From Paenibacillus phocaeensis (lineage in GTDB: Bacteria; Bacillota; Bacilli; Paenibacillales; Paenibacillaceae): DNA of 36,459 bases. The position numbers and the translations under genes are program-made. The stretch's first letter is position 1. Every line of letters starts with the position of its first letter. A model generated the notes under the pieces. The model searched no databases, was not told the origin of the DNA, and saw nothing but the letters and a program-made list of their open reading frames with translations. Below are positions 24,167-32,629 of the stretch, piece by piece. The DNA lies in assembly GCF_900021165.1 (NCBI RefSeq), contig NZ_FCOQ01000012.1, positions 1 to 36,459 on the forward strand, in the 5' to 3' direction.

Positions 24167-26188
24167 CTATCTCCGTAGCTTATCTACAATATAAGGAATC
24201 ACTTTGCGTGGATTATATAGCGCTTTAACAAATAATCTATACCCTTTGTGAAAGATGCTGTAAATTTTATTTGTCGTTTTATAAAGTACGTATTCTTTTC
24301 TTCTGAATGTGTTTCCATCCCACATAATCGCACTAGGCCAAAGATTGGTCCTAGCTCTACGAATCTCTTTATTTTTCTCCGTTCTACTTGCCCCACTTGG
24401 AACTGAACTCACATACACCTGCTTTGAATGAGAGTCTCCAATTCCAACAATGCCTGTCAGCTTGCTAAACTCCATCAAATCTTCGTACCGCTTATCATTA
24501 ATAAACGTCATATAATCGCTCAAACATTCTTCAGAATTCAAGCCATGCAAGTATTCAGCATACTTCTCGTACTCATCCGATATGCTCAGGATAGCCAAGC
24601 TCATATCTTGAAGCGCCTGTATGACGACTGGATTATCCTCCACGTTTTTCAACACCGGAATCACCCGATCACCTACAAGTTCAAATCCTACAAGTGACCC
24701 ATGAGGAGCAGAAAAAATGAATTCATACATCATGACGTTATCCATAATGCTTTTTCGATAACGGCGAGGTCTACCTAGATTAAAAGCATAGCCCTTTACC
24801 TTATCGGTAATATCATCGTAAACATTCTCGATTGTACCTAAATAGTAGCCATGAACAGACAAGCCCGTAATATCACAAATTGCCTTATGAGTCGAACCTC
24901 TCCAGCCGACATCAACAACATGGATCTCGTGATTTCCATTTATGCCATGTTGCTTTAAATACATTTTCAATAAATCCTTCTCTGCACTCAACTGATTAAC
25001 AATATCTGGATATATGGACTTCAGTAATTCTCTAGCATTACGAGTATCACGCTCATTTTTCAACTTATCTGTAAAACCTATAAATCCGAAAGATTCGATT
25101 CTATCCGCATAGTGTTGCTTATCTAAACGCAGATTATCAAATATTTCGCCTACCGTAACACTCTGGCCCAGTCCAGTATTATGTGCCGTCAACAACTCTA
25201 AAGCTTCCTCCTGCTTCATATTGAGCGCATTAGGAACTTGATAGGCCCTTCTGGAAGCGTAGAGATATTGAGCTGTAGGCAGGTCTTCCCGATGTGCTGC
25301 CAGTTTCTCATAAAGCTTATATGGCAAGTATCCGTCTCGTGCCAAAAAATAAACATTAGGTTTACCTTTCAATTCCTTCATCAGCCACGTTATAAATCCG
25401 TAGAATAAGGAAGAAACCGTATTAATGCCGAACCGTTGCCAATAGTTTAAGGTTTCTTCCGTTTCGGTATAATTGATCTGAATCGCCTTCATGATGGATT
25501 GTCGTAATGTATATGCACCCTTTACGCCAGCTCTTATCCGTACATCCTCATAATGATAAGCTTCAATATTTTCTTTCTTAGCATTCTCGTAATCGGAAAC
25601 CCGATTGTCGCCAATATGTAGCCAGCCAGATTCAAGCTGATATTGTTCTTTAATATGTCGATACATGCTGCGGGAGGACTTTGTATAACCATCGGCACCC
25701 GAGACCCATAAAGCATCGAAATCATCATATCCATTCTCTTTCAATAGAGATCCTATGAACTCCTTTGGCAAATACATATCCGAGATAAACCATATCGTTT
25801 TACCTTGTGCAAGAGCATAATCATAGATGCGCTTAATAAACCGATTTCCAATTGTAAACTCTCGCTCAATCGATATTTCAAGCTGTTTCGCGTCATAACT
25901 TTGTTTATCTCCTACTCGTTCCGCAAGCACTTGGTAGATCTCATCGAAATGGACGTCTTCCCGCTTCGAACGTTTTCGCGCTTGGCTTTCTGCCTCTATT
26001 CTTTGTTTTTTGAAATTCGGTATCGGATTTTGATCTTCTGTTAATTTCTGCTCAATAATTGCAAAAATATCGACAGGATAAAGAACGTTACGTAACAATG
26101 CCGTATCGAAAATGTCGAAAGAGATATAATCATTTTGATCAATCTGTAGACACAATTGCTCATACTCAATCTGTATCTTATTGTTCAT
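24167..26188 (-). CDS. HAD-superfamily protein with uncharacterised C-terminal domain (COG5610-like)
   Basis: A 673-residue protein homologous to the first half of the 16.8 kb fusion protein. The HAD part spans residues about 15-215: motif I FDIFDT (24-29), SDMYLP (136-141), Lys170 in GYTKSS, and HIGDNRVSD (191-199). The second domain (about 250-610) contains FLARDGYLPYKLYEK (281-295), VVDVGWRGST and YEFIFSAPHGSLVGFE, each with a counterpart in the fusion protein. The C-terminus is basic (HKGYRLFVKAL). The ATG at 26188 follows GAGGAGATTTCT. A longer in-frame start would place the promoter inside the gene. Predicted hydrolases of this kind are common in polysaccharide clusters. The substrate is unknown; a phosphorylated sugar intermediate is one guess. 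Confidence 0.85.
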   Translation of the reverse strand: MNNKIQIEYEQLCLQIDQNDYISFDIFDTALLRNVLYPVDIFAIIEQKLTEDQNPIPNFKKQRIEAESQARKRSKREDVHFDEIYQVLAERVGDKQSYDAKQLEISIEREFTIGNRFIKRIYDYALAQGKTIWFISDMYLPKEFIGSLLKENGYDDFDALWVSGADGYTKSSRSMYRHIKEQYQLESGWLHIGDNRVSDYENAKKENIEAYHYEDVRIRAGVKGAYTLRQSIMKAIQINYTETEETLNYWQRFGINTVSSLFYGFITWLMKELKGKPNVYFLARDGYLPYKLYEKLAAHREDLPTAQYLYASRRAYQVPNALNMKQEEALELLTAHNTGLGQSVTVGEIFDNLRLDKQHYADRIESFGFIGFTDKLKNERDTRNARELLKSIYPDIVNQLSAEKDLLKMYLKQHGINGNHEIHVVDVGWRGSTHKAICDITGLSVHGYYLGTIENVYDDITDKVKGYAFNLGRPRRYRKSIMDNVMMYEFIFSAPHGSLVGFELVGDRVIPVLKNVEDNPVVIQALQDMSLAILSISDEYEKYAEYLHGLNSEECLSDYMTFINDKRYEDLMEFSKLTGIVGIGDSHSKQVYVSSVPSGASRTEKNKEIRRARTNLWPSAIMWDGNTFRRKEYVLYKTTNKIYSIFHKGYRLFVKALYNPRKVIPYIVDKLRR

Positions 26189-26261
26189 AGAAATCTCCTC
26201 AAAAAACAGTACATGGCATGCCCATTCAGCCAGTACGCCCCAATATAACCATTCTCGATTA

Positions 26262-26270
26262 ATTATAACA
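26262..26270 (-). promoter_or_regulatory. Extended -10 promoter for the HAD-domain gene
   Basis: TG-T-TATAAT on the minus strand about 75 bases upstream of the ATG at 26188. The -35 region is weak. It supports the shorter start. Confidence 0.5.
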
Positions 26271-26289
26271 CACATGACCTACTGTAGTT

Positions 26290-27330
26290 TGAGTAAGTAA
26301 CTGGAAATCAAATACGGGGTCCAAAATAATTCGCGTAAATCCAAAAAATTCTTGACTTTTCGAGAATGCCACAGTAATCGCAGAGGATACCTTTTTTCAA
26401 GGTATACTTCTAGATTACAGGTGGGATCCCAATATCTGCGTTCAAAAACCATGATTTACGAAGTTGAATCACAGTGAAAGTGCTGGTACACCCTTTCTCA
26501 AATGCTTGTGGTGAGCGATCTGACTTCTTACTGCTGCTCACGCTGTCCGGTATCATGAAACACAGTGGCACGCCGTCTGACTACTTCGTTTTCTCTATGT
26601 TGTCGGTTTCGTTTCTAATTGCTCCTCAGTAGTTCAGATGGTGCAACTGGCCGATAAAAAGACGCCCTGCTAAAAGAAGTGAATTGATGCTTGACCTGTG
26701 GAGACTTGCGCGGTACACCTTAAGCTACTTCCTCACGAAGGGCTTCGCATAAGACGTCATTCGGTAAAAACCGGTTCATGCGCTTACAATAAGTTTCTAT
26801 GAAACTAACCGACCTGAAATGTCGTCTATCTCGATGATTCCTTTGCCAAGCAGCTTCCATACCTGAGTTGGCTCTATGACCACTCCACCAAAGCTTGGGC
26901 GACGAATTTGGCCGTTTCGTAAGCGGTTTTGAAAAGCGGACTGAAATACCCTCTCTTCTAATGCCATCCCGAATCCGAGATGCAACACCACGCGCATTTC
27001 GAGCTATTATTCGCAGCAGAAATGTTGCTCGCTACGGCGCTTTTCAAATTGAATAAAGAAAAAACGAGTGATGAGAAAGGCTACCCCACGGCAAAATGGT
27101 TTTTGGCCTCTTCCACACTCATTGCCAGGTTCGCGAAAAAAACCACAAAGGCATTCAGCGAATCTTTATTGATTGTTACACACATGTAAAGCAATTTGCA
27201 AGACTCGTTGCATTGTTTTGGCCACCGCATTATCTCATGATTCTTTGGGCTCTCCAAAACCGGAATTTTACCAGAGTCTACCTCGAACTGCATAAGTCTT
27301 GAGTTCATAAACTAGTTTATTGTAAAGAAA
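26290..27330. other. About 1 kb with no recognisable gene (decayed DNA)
   Basis: Neither strand offers an open frame with a ribosome site and family resemblance. Frames of 60-75 codons occur (for example 26797-26997 minus and 27081-27308 minus) but I cannot assign them. The higher GC and scattered stops look like decayed coding sequence, possibly an old mobile element. It separates the AT-rich block from the ligase-like gene. Confidence 0.45.
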
Positions 27331-27333
27331 CTA

Positions 27334-27342
27334 TGCTAAAAT
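27334..27342 (+). promoter_or_regulatory. Extended -10 promoter for the ligase-like gene
   Basis: TG-C-TAAAAT ending 34 bases before the GTG start, in an AT-rich context. The -35 region is not consensus. Confidence 0.5.
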
Positions 27343-27376
27343 AATTGTCGTACCTATTCGCAAAGGAGATAAATAC

Positions 27377-29833
27377 GTGTCGAATCCAGTATACGGGAAA
27401 AAAGCCACAGCGTCGAGAAATGGGGAAAAGTTACCTGCGGCGCTTTGGGTGTTAATGGTCGGGTTGATTTTGTTCTTGGTCTGGTCCCCGTTCCAGGCGG
27501 GTCTATTCAACGGACTTGCTTTAACTTTCGAAGAAGCGATCTATTGGGCAGTGATTGTGGGCAGTCTGTTGATGCTGGCCTGGGTCGCCGCCTACTTTAA
27601 AAGTATCAAGCTGGAAGACCAGCGGGATTGGACGGCGCTGTTCGTTCTGCTTATTCCCATAACTTACATTATCGCACTGATTTCCGCAGCTAGCCAGTAC
27701 TTTGCTGCCAATATGGTGTTGATTCAGTGTCTCTATGCTTTTATGTTCATCATCGGACTATACCTGATGCAACATCGCAAAGTGAACCAAATCCTGGAAA
27801 CGACGATGATCAGTGTAGCTTATGCCATTGTCCTGTTCGGCTTGTTCAACTGGCTCGGACAAGGTCGGACGGTGTCGGCAATTGTCGGCTGGTTTACAGA
27901 TACCGTCGTCAACGGACAGTACAACCAGGCAGTTTGGGTGGACGCTAACGGTCCGCGGCTGGCATCGGTATTCCAATACCCGAATACATACGCCGCTTTC
28001 CTCATGGCGTTCTTCTTCGTTGCCGTGTTTGCGATAACCCGTTCGAAAAAATGGTATGGACAAGCCATCCACGCCTTTATGCTTGTGCCGATTGTGCTCT
28101 CGTTATTACTTACTTTGTCACGCGGCGGTTTGGTGTTCCTGCCGATCGTGTTTATCGTTTTGCTGCTGTTCCTCAAGCCGGCGAAGCAGATTCTCTGGAT
28201 CGTATACTGCCTGATTGCCGGAGTCGGCACCTTGGTCATTGCCAAGCCTGTAACCGAACTGGGGCAGCAATTCCATCTGGGACAGATCGGCGATCCCGCT
28301 AAAGGGTGGTTCCCTGTCTTGGCCGCTTCGATCGTTCTGGCTGTTGTCGCTTGGCTGATCCAACGTTTTATCGCGCCTCGTTTGGAGAACGGCACGCGCA
28401 AGTGGGCCGGTAAGAAGCTTGCCAGCTTGTGGCTGCCTCTCGTTTCCGTTGTGGCCGTAGGCATTTTAGCAGCCTTGCTCTTGGGAACCAATCTCAAGCA
28501 TGTTCTGCCCGGCAATATCGGGGAACGTTTGGAGAACCTCAATCTACAGCAGCACAGCTTCCTGGAACGGATCACGTTTTACAAGGATGCCGTGAAGGTT
28601 CTCAAGGATTATCCGATTATCGGTGCAGGTGGCGGCGGTTGGGCGTCCATTTTCGAAAAATATCAAAACAACCCTTACGAAAGCCGTCAAGCACACAGTT
28701 TTGTAATGCAGTACCTTGTTGAGGTCGGAATTTTAGGCTTCCTGGTTATGGGGGCTTTCCTGATCTTCATTTTCTATAAATATATTCGCGGGTACATCAA
28801 AGCGGATGAGCAACATCGCGAGTCCTACTTCGTTTACTTCATCATCGTCCTGTCCATTCTGATGCACAGCTTGATGGACTTTAACATGAGTTACGTCTTT
28901 TTGGGCATATTGGTATTCCTGGGGCTTGCGGGCATGGCTGCAGGGATGGATAACCGTCCTGTGCCAAAATTCAGCATGAAGGCGGGCACGATTCGCGGAA
29001 TTTATAGCTCGGTTATGGTCGTTGCTTCTCTCGCCCTGATCTTTATCTCGATCCCTTATATTCAGGCGAGCCAGGGAGCTTCTCAAGGAAAATTCCTGAT
29101 CGCGACGAGCAGTGATTTCCAGGAAATCAAAACTCCTCTGGATGAAGCGCTGAAAAAACGCAGCAATCATCCGGACGCCGTCATTTATATGAGTGTCTTG
29201 CTGCAAGCCGGATTTGAGCAAACGAAGGATGAGGCTTTTTACAATCAAGAGCTGATGCTCCTCACGAATGCCCTGAAAAAAGATGCTTTCAACAAAAATA
29301 TGTACAACCAGTTGATCAAGCTTTATGAAACCAAAGGGGAGTATGACAAAGCCTACGTCGTGCTGCGGGATAATGCCGACCGTTACGCTTGGGACATGGC
29401 ATGGTATGAGAAGCTGATCGTCCAGTCATTCGAACTGGGTTATCAGGCGCTTGGCCAACAGGATGTTGCAAAAAAAGAGGATTACTTCAAGTCCGGTCTG
29501 GCCGCCTATCAGCATGTGGTTGACGGGGTTGAGCACCTGAAGACGTTGCCTGAGGGTCAGATGCAAGGGAATCCGTTTGAAATCACGCAACCGATGGTGT
29601 TAAATGCCGGTAAAATGCAATTCATGATGAATGAATCGGCTAAGGCCGCGGAGATCTTCAAGGTTGGTCTTAAAGATGATTTGACCGACGGCACGAACCG
29701 CGAGATTGCCCGCTGGTATCTGGCTGCTTTGCAGAAGACAGGCGCCAGCGACCAGGCCGTGTACGACCAGTTGCTTCAAGCCGATCCTTCCGAGAAGGAT
29801 TCGATTGAGCAATTAGCTAGCTTGACGTTCTAA
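27377..29833 (+). CDS. O-antigen ligase / glycan-to-protein ligase-like membrane protein with TPR-like C-terminus
   Basis: An 818-residue protein. Residues 1 to about 515 carry some twelve hydrophobic segments of the Wzy_C/O-antigen ligase family. LSRGG lies near residue 250. The large periplasmic-side loop carries FYKDAVKVLKDYPIIGAGG and GGW at about 400-421, and AHSFVMQYLVEVGILGF around residue 437. Family members join a completed lipid-linked glycan to its acceptor or polymerise units. Residues about 540-818 are soluble and helical, with repeat-like segments (LIKLYETKGEYDKAYVVLR, AAEIFKVGLKDD) suggesting TPRs outside the membrane. GTG start after AAAGGAG. Co-occurrence with an ABC exporter favours a ligase such as WsaB/WsfB over a polymerase. 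Its terminator is split by an IS. Confidence 0.87.
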   Translation: MSNPVYGKKATASRNGEKLPAALWVLMVGLILFLVWSPFQAGLFNGLALTFEEAIYWAVIVGSLLMLAWVAAYFKSIKLEDQRDWTALFVLLIPITYIIALISAASQYFAANMVLIQCLYAFMFIIGLYLMQHRKVNQILETTMISVAYAIVLFGLFNWLGQGRTVSAIVGWFTDTVVNGQYNQAVWVDANGPRLASVFQYPNTYAAFLMAFFFVAVFAITRSKKWYGQAIHAFMLVPIVLSLLLTLSRGGLVFLPIVFIVLLLFLKPAKQILWIVYCLIAGVGTLVIAKPVTELGQQFHLGQIGDPAKGWFPVLAASIVLAVVAWLIQRFIAPRLENGTRKWAGKKLASLWLPLVSVVAVGILAALLLGTNLKHVLPGNIGERLENLNLQQHSFLERITFYKDAVKVLKDYPIIGAGGGGWASIFEKYQNNPYESRQAHSFVMQYLVEVGILGFLVMGAFLIFIFYKYIRGYIKADEQHRESYFVYFIIVLSILMHSLMDFNMSYVFLGILVFLGLAGMAAGMDNRPVPKFSMKAGTIRGIYSSVMVVASLALIFISIPYIQASQGASQGKFLIATSSDFQEIKTPLDEALKKRSNHPDAVIYMSVLLQAGFEQTKDEAFYNQELMLLTNALKKDAFNKNMYNQLIKLYETKGEYDKAYVVLRDNADRYAWDMAWYEKLIVQSFELGYQALGQQDVAKKEDYFKSGLAAYQHVVDGVEHLKTLPEGQMQGNPFEITQPMVLNAGKMQFMMNESAKAAEIFKVGLKDDLTDGTNREIARWYLAALQKTGASDQAVYDQLLQADPSEKDSIEQLASLTF

Positions 29834-29838
29834 GCAAA

Positions 29839-29855
29839 AAAACGGTCTCTCCCAA
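29839..29855. terminator. Left arm of a bidirectional terminator split by an IS
   Basis: AAAACGGTCTCTCC (29839-29852) plus CAA, starting 6 bases after the ligase stop. Its complement GGAGAGGCCGTTTT lies at 31592-31605. Rejoined they give a 14-bp stem (one G-T pair) with a short CAAAA-type loop and T-runs on both sides, serving convergent galU and the ligase gene. Confidence 0.8.
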
Positions 29856-29865
29856 TGATAAGCTA

Positions 29866-29908
29866 CCCCTATATAGGACAATGAAATATAACACGTCCTA
29901 TATGGGGG
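29866..29908 (+). promoter_or_regulatory. Hairpin that can sequester the transposase ribosome site (second IS)
   Basis: CCCCTATATAGGAC (29866-29879, in the left terminal repeat) pairs with GTCCTATATGGGG (29895-29907) with one bulged base. The GGGGG ribosome site of orfA (29904-29908) is inside the stem, nine bases before the ATG at 29917. Confidence 0.65.
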
Positions 29909-29916
29909 TATTTTTC

Positions 29917-30609
29917 ATGTCCAAATCAATGAAAGGGATACCGACAGAGGAGAAAGTAAATCTGGTTGAAAAGTATCTGAAAGGTGAAATAAGTAGAGCG
30001 TATGCAGCAAAAGAAGCAAATGTGGATCCGGGTACCATTGCTCTATGGGTTAGACTTTACGAGGCAGATGGCCCTACTGCTTTAATGGATCAGAAGCAGA
30101 ATAAAAAATATTCGACGGAGCTGAAGCTAAAAGCTGTTACTGAATACCTATCCGGAGTTGGAAGTCAAAGTACAATTTGTAAGAAATACCATATACGTTC
30201 ACGAGACCAACTCCATCAATGGTTAAAGGTGTATAATTCTCATGGGACTCTCAAATCCACGACTGGAGGAAGTTACATGAGAAAGGCAAGAAACACCAAT
30301 CCGGAAGAGCGGTTAAAAATAGTCCAGGACTGCCTGACAAACAATAAGAATTATGGGGCTATTGCCCTAAAATACAGGGTTTCCTATCAGCAGGTACGTA
30401 ACTGGGTGAAAAGGTACGAGGCGATGGGCTCTGCCGGTCTTGAGGATCGACGGGGACGGCGTGCCGGTACGTTACCAGGCAGAACGCCCGAAGAGGAATT
30501 ACGTGATCGTATTGTTCAGTTGGAACGTGAAAAACTTGACCTGCAGATGGAAAATGACCTGTTAAAAAAAGTAAGGGATTTGGAGAGGGGGCGACGACAC
30601 TTACTCTGA
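29917..30609 (+). CDS. IS3-family transposase OrfA (second element)
   Basis: A 230-residue OrfA with two helix-turn-helix modules (AYAAKEANVDPGTIALWVRLY and then YGAIALKYRVSYQQVRNWVKR) and a leucine-zipper-like end (LEREKLDLQMENDLLKKV). The ATG at 29917 is preceded by GGGGG. An in-frame ATG at 29881 lies inside the terminal hairpin and has no ribosome site. The run of seven A and a G at 30564-30571 sits in the phase A_AAA_AAA for -1 slippage into orfB. It has the same architecture as the 23.3 kb OrfA but is clearly diverged, so the two elements belong to related but different IS. Confidence 0.9.
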   Translation: MSKSMKGIPTEEKVNLVEKYLKGEISRAYAAKEANVDPGTIALWVRLYEADGPTALMDQKQNKKYSTELKLKAVTEYLSGVGSQSTICKKYHIRSRDQLHQWLKVYNSHGTLKSTTGGSYMRKARNTNPEERLKIVQDCLTNNKNYGAIALKYRVSYQQVRNWVKRYEAMGSAGLEDRRGRRAGTLPGRTPEEELRDRIVQLEREKLDLQMENDLLKKVRDLERGRRHLL

Positions 30610-31502
30610 TCAGGCATCAATGCGAATACGAAGCCATTAAGGAGCTTTCTGAAGAGAAGCATTATCCTGTCCATAAACTGTGTAAATATCTGCACATCGC
30701 GCGATCCGCTTATTACAGATGGCTTAAATGCCCGAAGAGTAGACATCAGATCGAGAATGAGGAAATTGCTAGAGAAATTCGGGAGATTCACGATGAGCAT
30801 CCGGATATGGGATACCGCAGAATCCGTGATGAACTTGCAATATATCATGACATCAAGGTTAATGACAAACGGGTTCTAAATATCAACCGGAAGTTGCAAA
30901 TTCACTCCTGTATAAAGTACAAATCCAAGAGCTGTACTAGGGGTTCTAGCAACCCATACCATATCGCCAATAACTATCTGAACAGGGAGTTTCATGCCGA
31001 GGCTCCAAACCAGAAGTGGCTGACAGACGTATCCGAGTTTAAGTACCGCACGGGTACAGAAGTACGTAAGGTCTATCTGAGCGCTATCCTCGACCTATAT
31101 GACCGCAGAATCGTGGCTTTTAAAATCAGTGACCATAATGATAATCCACTGGTGATGAACACCTTTGATGAAGCGATACAGCTTGAGCCGGACGCACACC
31201 CGCTCTTCCACAGCGATCGGGGATTCCAGTATACAAGTAGAGAGTTCTATACGCGGCTTCAGCAGTCGCATATGAAGCAGAGTATGTCGAGAGTGGCACA
31301 CTGTATTGATAATGGACCGATGGAAGGCTTCTGGGGAATACTGAAACGTGAGATGTATTATGGGCATCGCTTTACTGACCATGATGTTCTTGTAAAGACA
31401 ATATCGGATTATATCATTTACTACAACAACCGGCGTTTACAGCGTCGACTGAAGATTATGACACCGATGGAATTCCATAATAATTATCTGCAAGCTGCAT
31501 AA
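30570..31502 (+). CDS. IS3-family transposase OrfB (second element; by -1 frameshift)
   Basis: Catalytic part of the transposase. DDE residues are in WLTDVSEFKYRTG, LFHSDRGFQYTSREF and DNGPMEGFWGILKREM. The -1 frame is open from 30570 and reads through an N-terminal helical part (EYEAIKELSEEKHYPVHKL, then ARSAYYRWLKC) to MGYRRIRDEL. An ATG at 30807 could start only a truncated product that lacks this helical N-terminal part but keeps the DDE core, so synthesis as OrfAB is the better reading. Intact to its stop. Confidence 0.9.
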   Translation, partial: SKGFGEGATTLTLIRHQCEYEAIKELSEEKHYPVHKLCKYLHIARSAYYRWLKCPKSRHQIENEEIAREIREIHDEHPDMGYRRIRDELAIYHDIKVNDKRVLNINRKLQIHSCIKYKSKSCTRGSSNPYHIANNYLNREFHAEAPNQKWLTDVSEFKYRTGTEVRKVYLSAILDLYDRRIVAFKISDHNDNPLVMNTFDEAIQLEPDAHPLFHSDRGFQYTSREFYTRLQQSHMKQSMSRVAHCIDNGPMEGFWGILKREMYYGHRFTDHDVLVKTISDYIIYYNNRRLQRRLKIMTPMEFHNNYLQAA

Positions 31503-31537
31503 ACACACTGCCCGCCGTAAACCGGCAGGCAGTGTGT
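31503..31537. terminator. Hairpin at the 3' end of the second IS
   Basis: ACACACTGCC (31503-31512) pairs with GGCAGTGTGT (31528-31537), with further pairing inside. It begins at the orfB stop codon. The downstream T-tract is displaced (GTTTTTC near 31550), so termination is plausible rather than certain. Confidence 0.5.
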
Positions 31538-31586
31538 ATAAATCTTATAGTTTTTCATTGTCCTCTTGACGGGTAGCACACCACCA

Positions 31587-31605
31587 CAAAAGGAGAGGCC
31601 GTTTT
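31587..31605. terminator. Right arm of the bidirectional terminator split by the second IS
   Basis: CAAAA loop bases followed by GGAGAGGCCGTTTT (31592-31605), directly beyond the galU stop codon. It is the complement of 29839-29852. Confidence 0.8.
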
Positions 31606-32481
31606 CTAGTTCAAGCTATCCAAGATAATCTCCGACATATATTTGATGAGTTCGTCGCGCAGCTCGGGGTTTTCGAGGGCGTAATGGATGGAAGTTTTGA
31701 TAAAGCCCAACTTCTCGCCAACGTCGTGGCGGGTGCCTTCGAAATTGTAAGCAAGGATCCGTTCAGTTGTTCCCAGTCGCGAGATGGCATCCGTCAGTTG
31801 GATTTCCCCGTTGACGCCAACCCGTTGCTCTTCAAGGATGCCGAATATGGCTGGAGTCAAAATGTATCTTCCCATGATTGCCAGATTGGAAGGCGCTGTT
31901 CCGGTCTTTGGCTTTTCTATTAATTGATTCGCCAGATATACGCGGTCTTCGATCATAGTAGGATCTACGATCCCATAGCGGGATACTTCGTCCCAATCCA
32001 CCGGCTGAACGCCTACCACGGATGCTTTATGCTCGTCATATACATCAATCATCTGCTTTAAGCAAGGTACATCCGACTCGACGATATCATCGCCGAGCAG
32101 CACAGCAAACGGCTCGTCCCCGATAAACTTGCGTGCGCACCATATTGCATGACCGAGGCCTTTGGGCTCTTTTTGCCGAATATAATGAATGTCCGCCATC
32201 TCCGAGGATTTGCGGACTTCCTCCAGTAATTGAAATTTGCCTTTTTCGTTAAGGTTATACTCTAGTTCAAATGAGGCGTCGAAATGATCTTCAATCGCGC
32301 GTTTGCCCTTCCCCGTCACAATAATGATATCTTCGATGCCGGATGCGACCGCCTCTTCCACGATATATTGAATTGTGGGCTTGTCGACGATGGGCAGCAT
32401 CTCTTTGGGCATCGCCTTGGTTGCCGGAAGGAATCGTGTGCCTAGACCAGCAGCGGGTATAATTGCCTTGCGAATTTTCAT
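31606..32481 (-). CDS. galU: UTP-glucose-1-phosphate uridylyltransferase
   Basis: GalU/GtaB makes UDP-glucose from UTP and glucose-1-phosphate, feeding cell-wall and glycan synthesis and here probably the UDP-sugar dehydrogenase. It is 291 residues, the usual length. Motifs are [20 protein letters not shown] near the N-terminus, [53 protein letters not shown] and [10 protein letters not shown]. The ATG at 32481 follows GGGAG. It has its own extended -10 promoter and is convergent with the ligase-like gene; their shared terminator is split by an insertion sequence, so its 3' end may now read antisense into the element. Confidence 0.97.
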   Translation of the reverse strand: MKIRKAIIPAAGLGTRFLPATKAMPKEMLPIVDKPTIQYIVEEAVASGIEDIIIVTGKGKRAIEDHFDASFELEYNLNEKGKFQLLEEVRKSSEMADIHYIRQKEPKGLGHAIWCARKFIGDEPFAVLLGDDIVESDVPCLKQMIDVYDEHKASVVGVQPVDWDEVSRYGIVDPTMIEDRVYLANQLIEKPKTGTAPSNLAIMGRYILTPAIFGILEEQRVGVNGEIQLTDAISRLGTTERILAYNFEGTRHDVGEKLGFIKTSIHYALENPELRDELIKYMSEIILDSLN

Positions 32482-32525
32482 GAACAGATTTCTCCCTAGA
32501 TAAGATGTAAAACTCCAATGCTGTT

Positions 32526-32534
32526 ATTATATCA
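32526..32534 (-). promoter_or_regulatory. Extended -10 promoter (TGATATAAT) for galU
   Basis: TG-A-TATAAT on the minus strand, 45 bases upstream of the galU start. Identical nonamer to the two GT2 promoters at 6949 and 7976. Confidence 0.6.
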
Positions 32535-32629
32535 CAAGCAACCGCACTAAATAGCTAGGCGGACCTAGAGTTATCCTCCGGATCCGCCGAATAATGATAT
32601 TTCCTGTACGTTTTATATTTAATTCATCC

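Larger units (their letters stand above)
29856..31586 (+). mobile_element. Second intact IS3-family (IS150-like) insertion sequence
   Basis: The left end TGATAAGCTACCCC with AGGACAATGAAA further in matches the right end read on the minus strand (GCTACCCGTCAAG with AGGACAATGAAA further in). If the right end is 31586 a CAA duplication flanks the element (29853-29855 and 31587-31589). If it is 31583 the inverted repeats align without a gap but no duplication is seen. It carries orfA and orfB on the plus strand with a seven-A slippery run. Both are intact. Confidence 0.9.

Noticed and set aside
26797..27308. Minus-strand frames of 66 and 75 codons upstream of the ligase-like gene
   Set aside because: No ribosome site, no recognisable family and many stops around them; left as unassigned decayed DNA.
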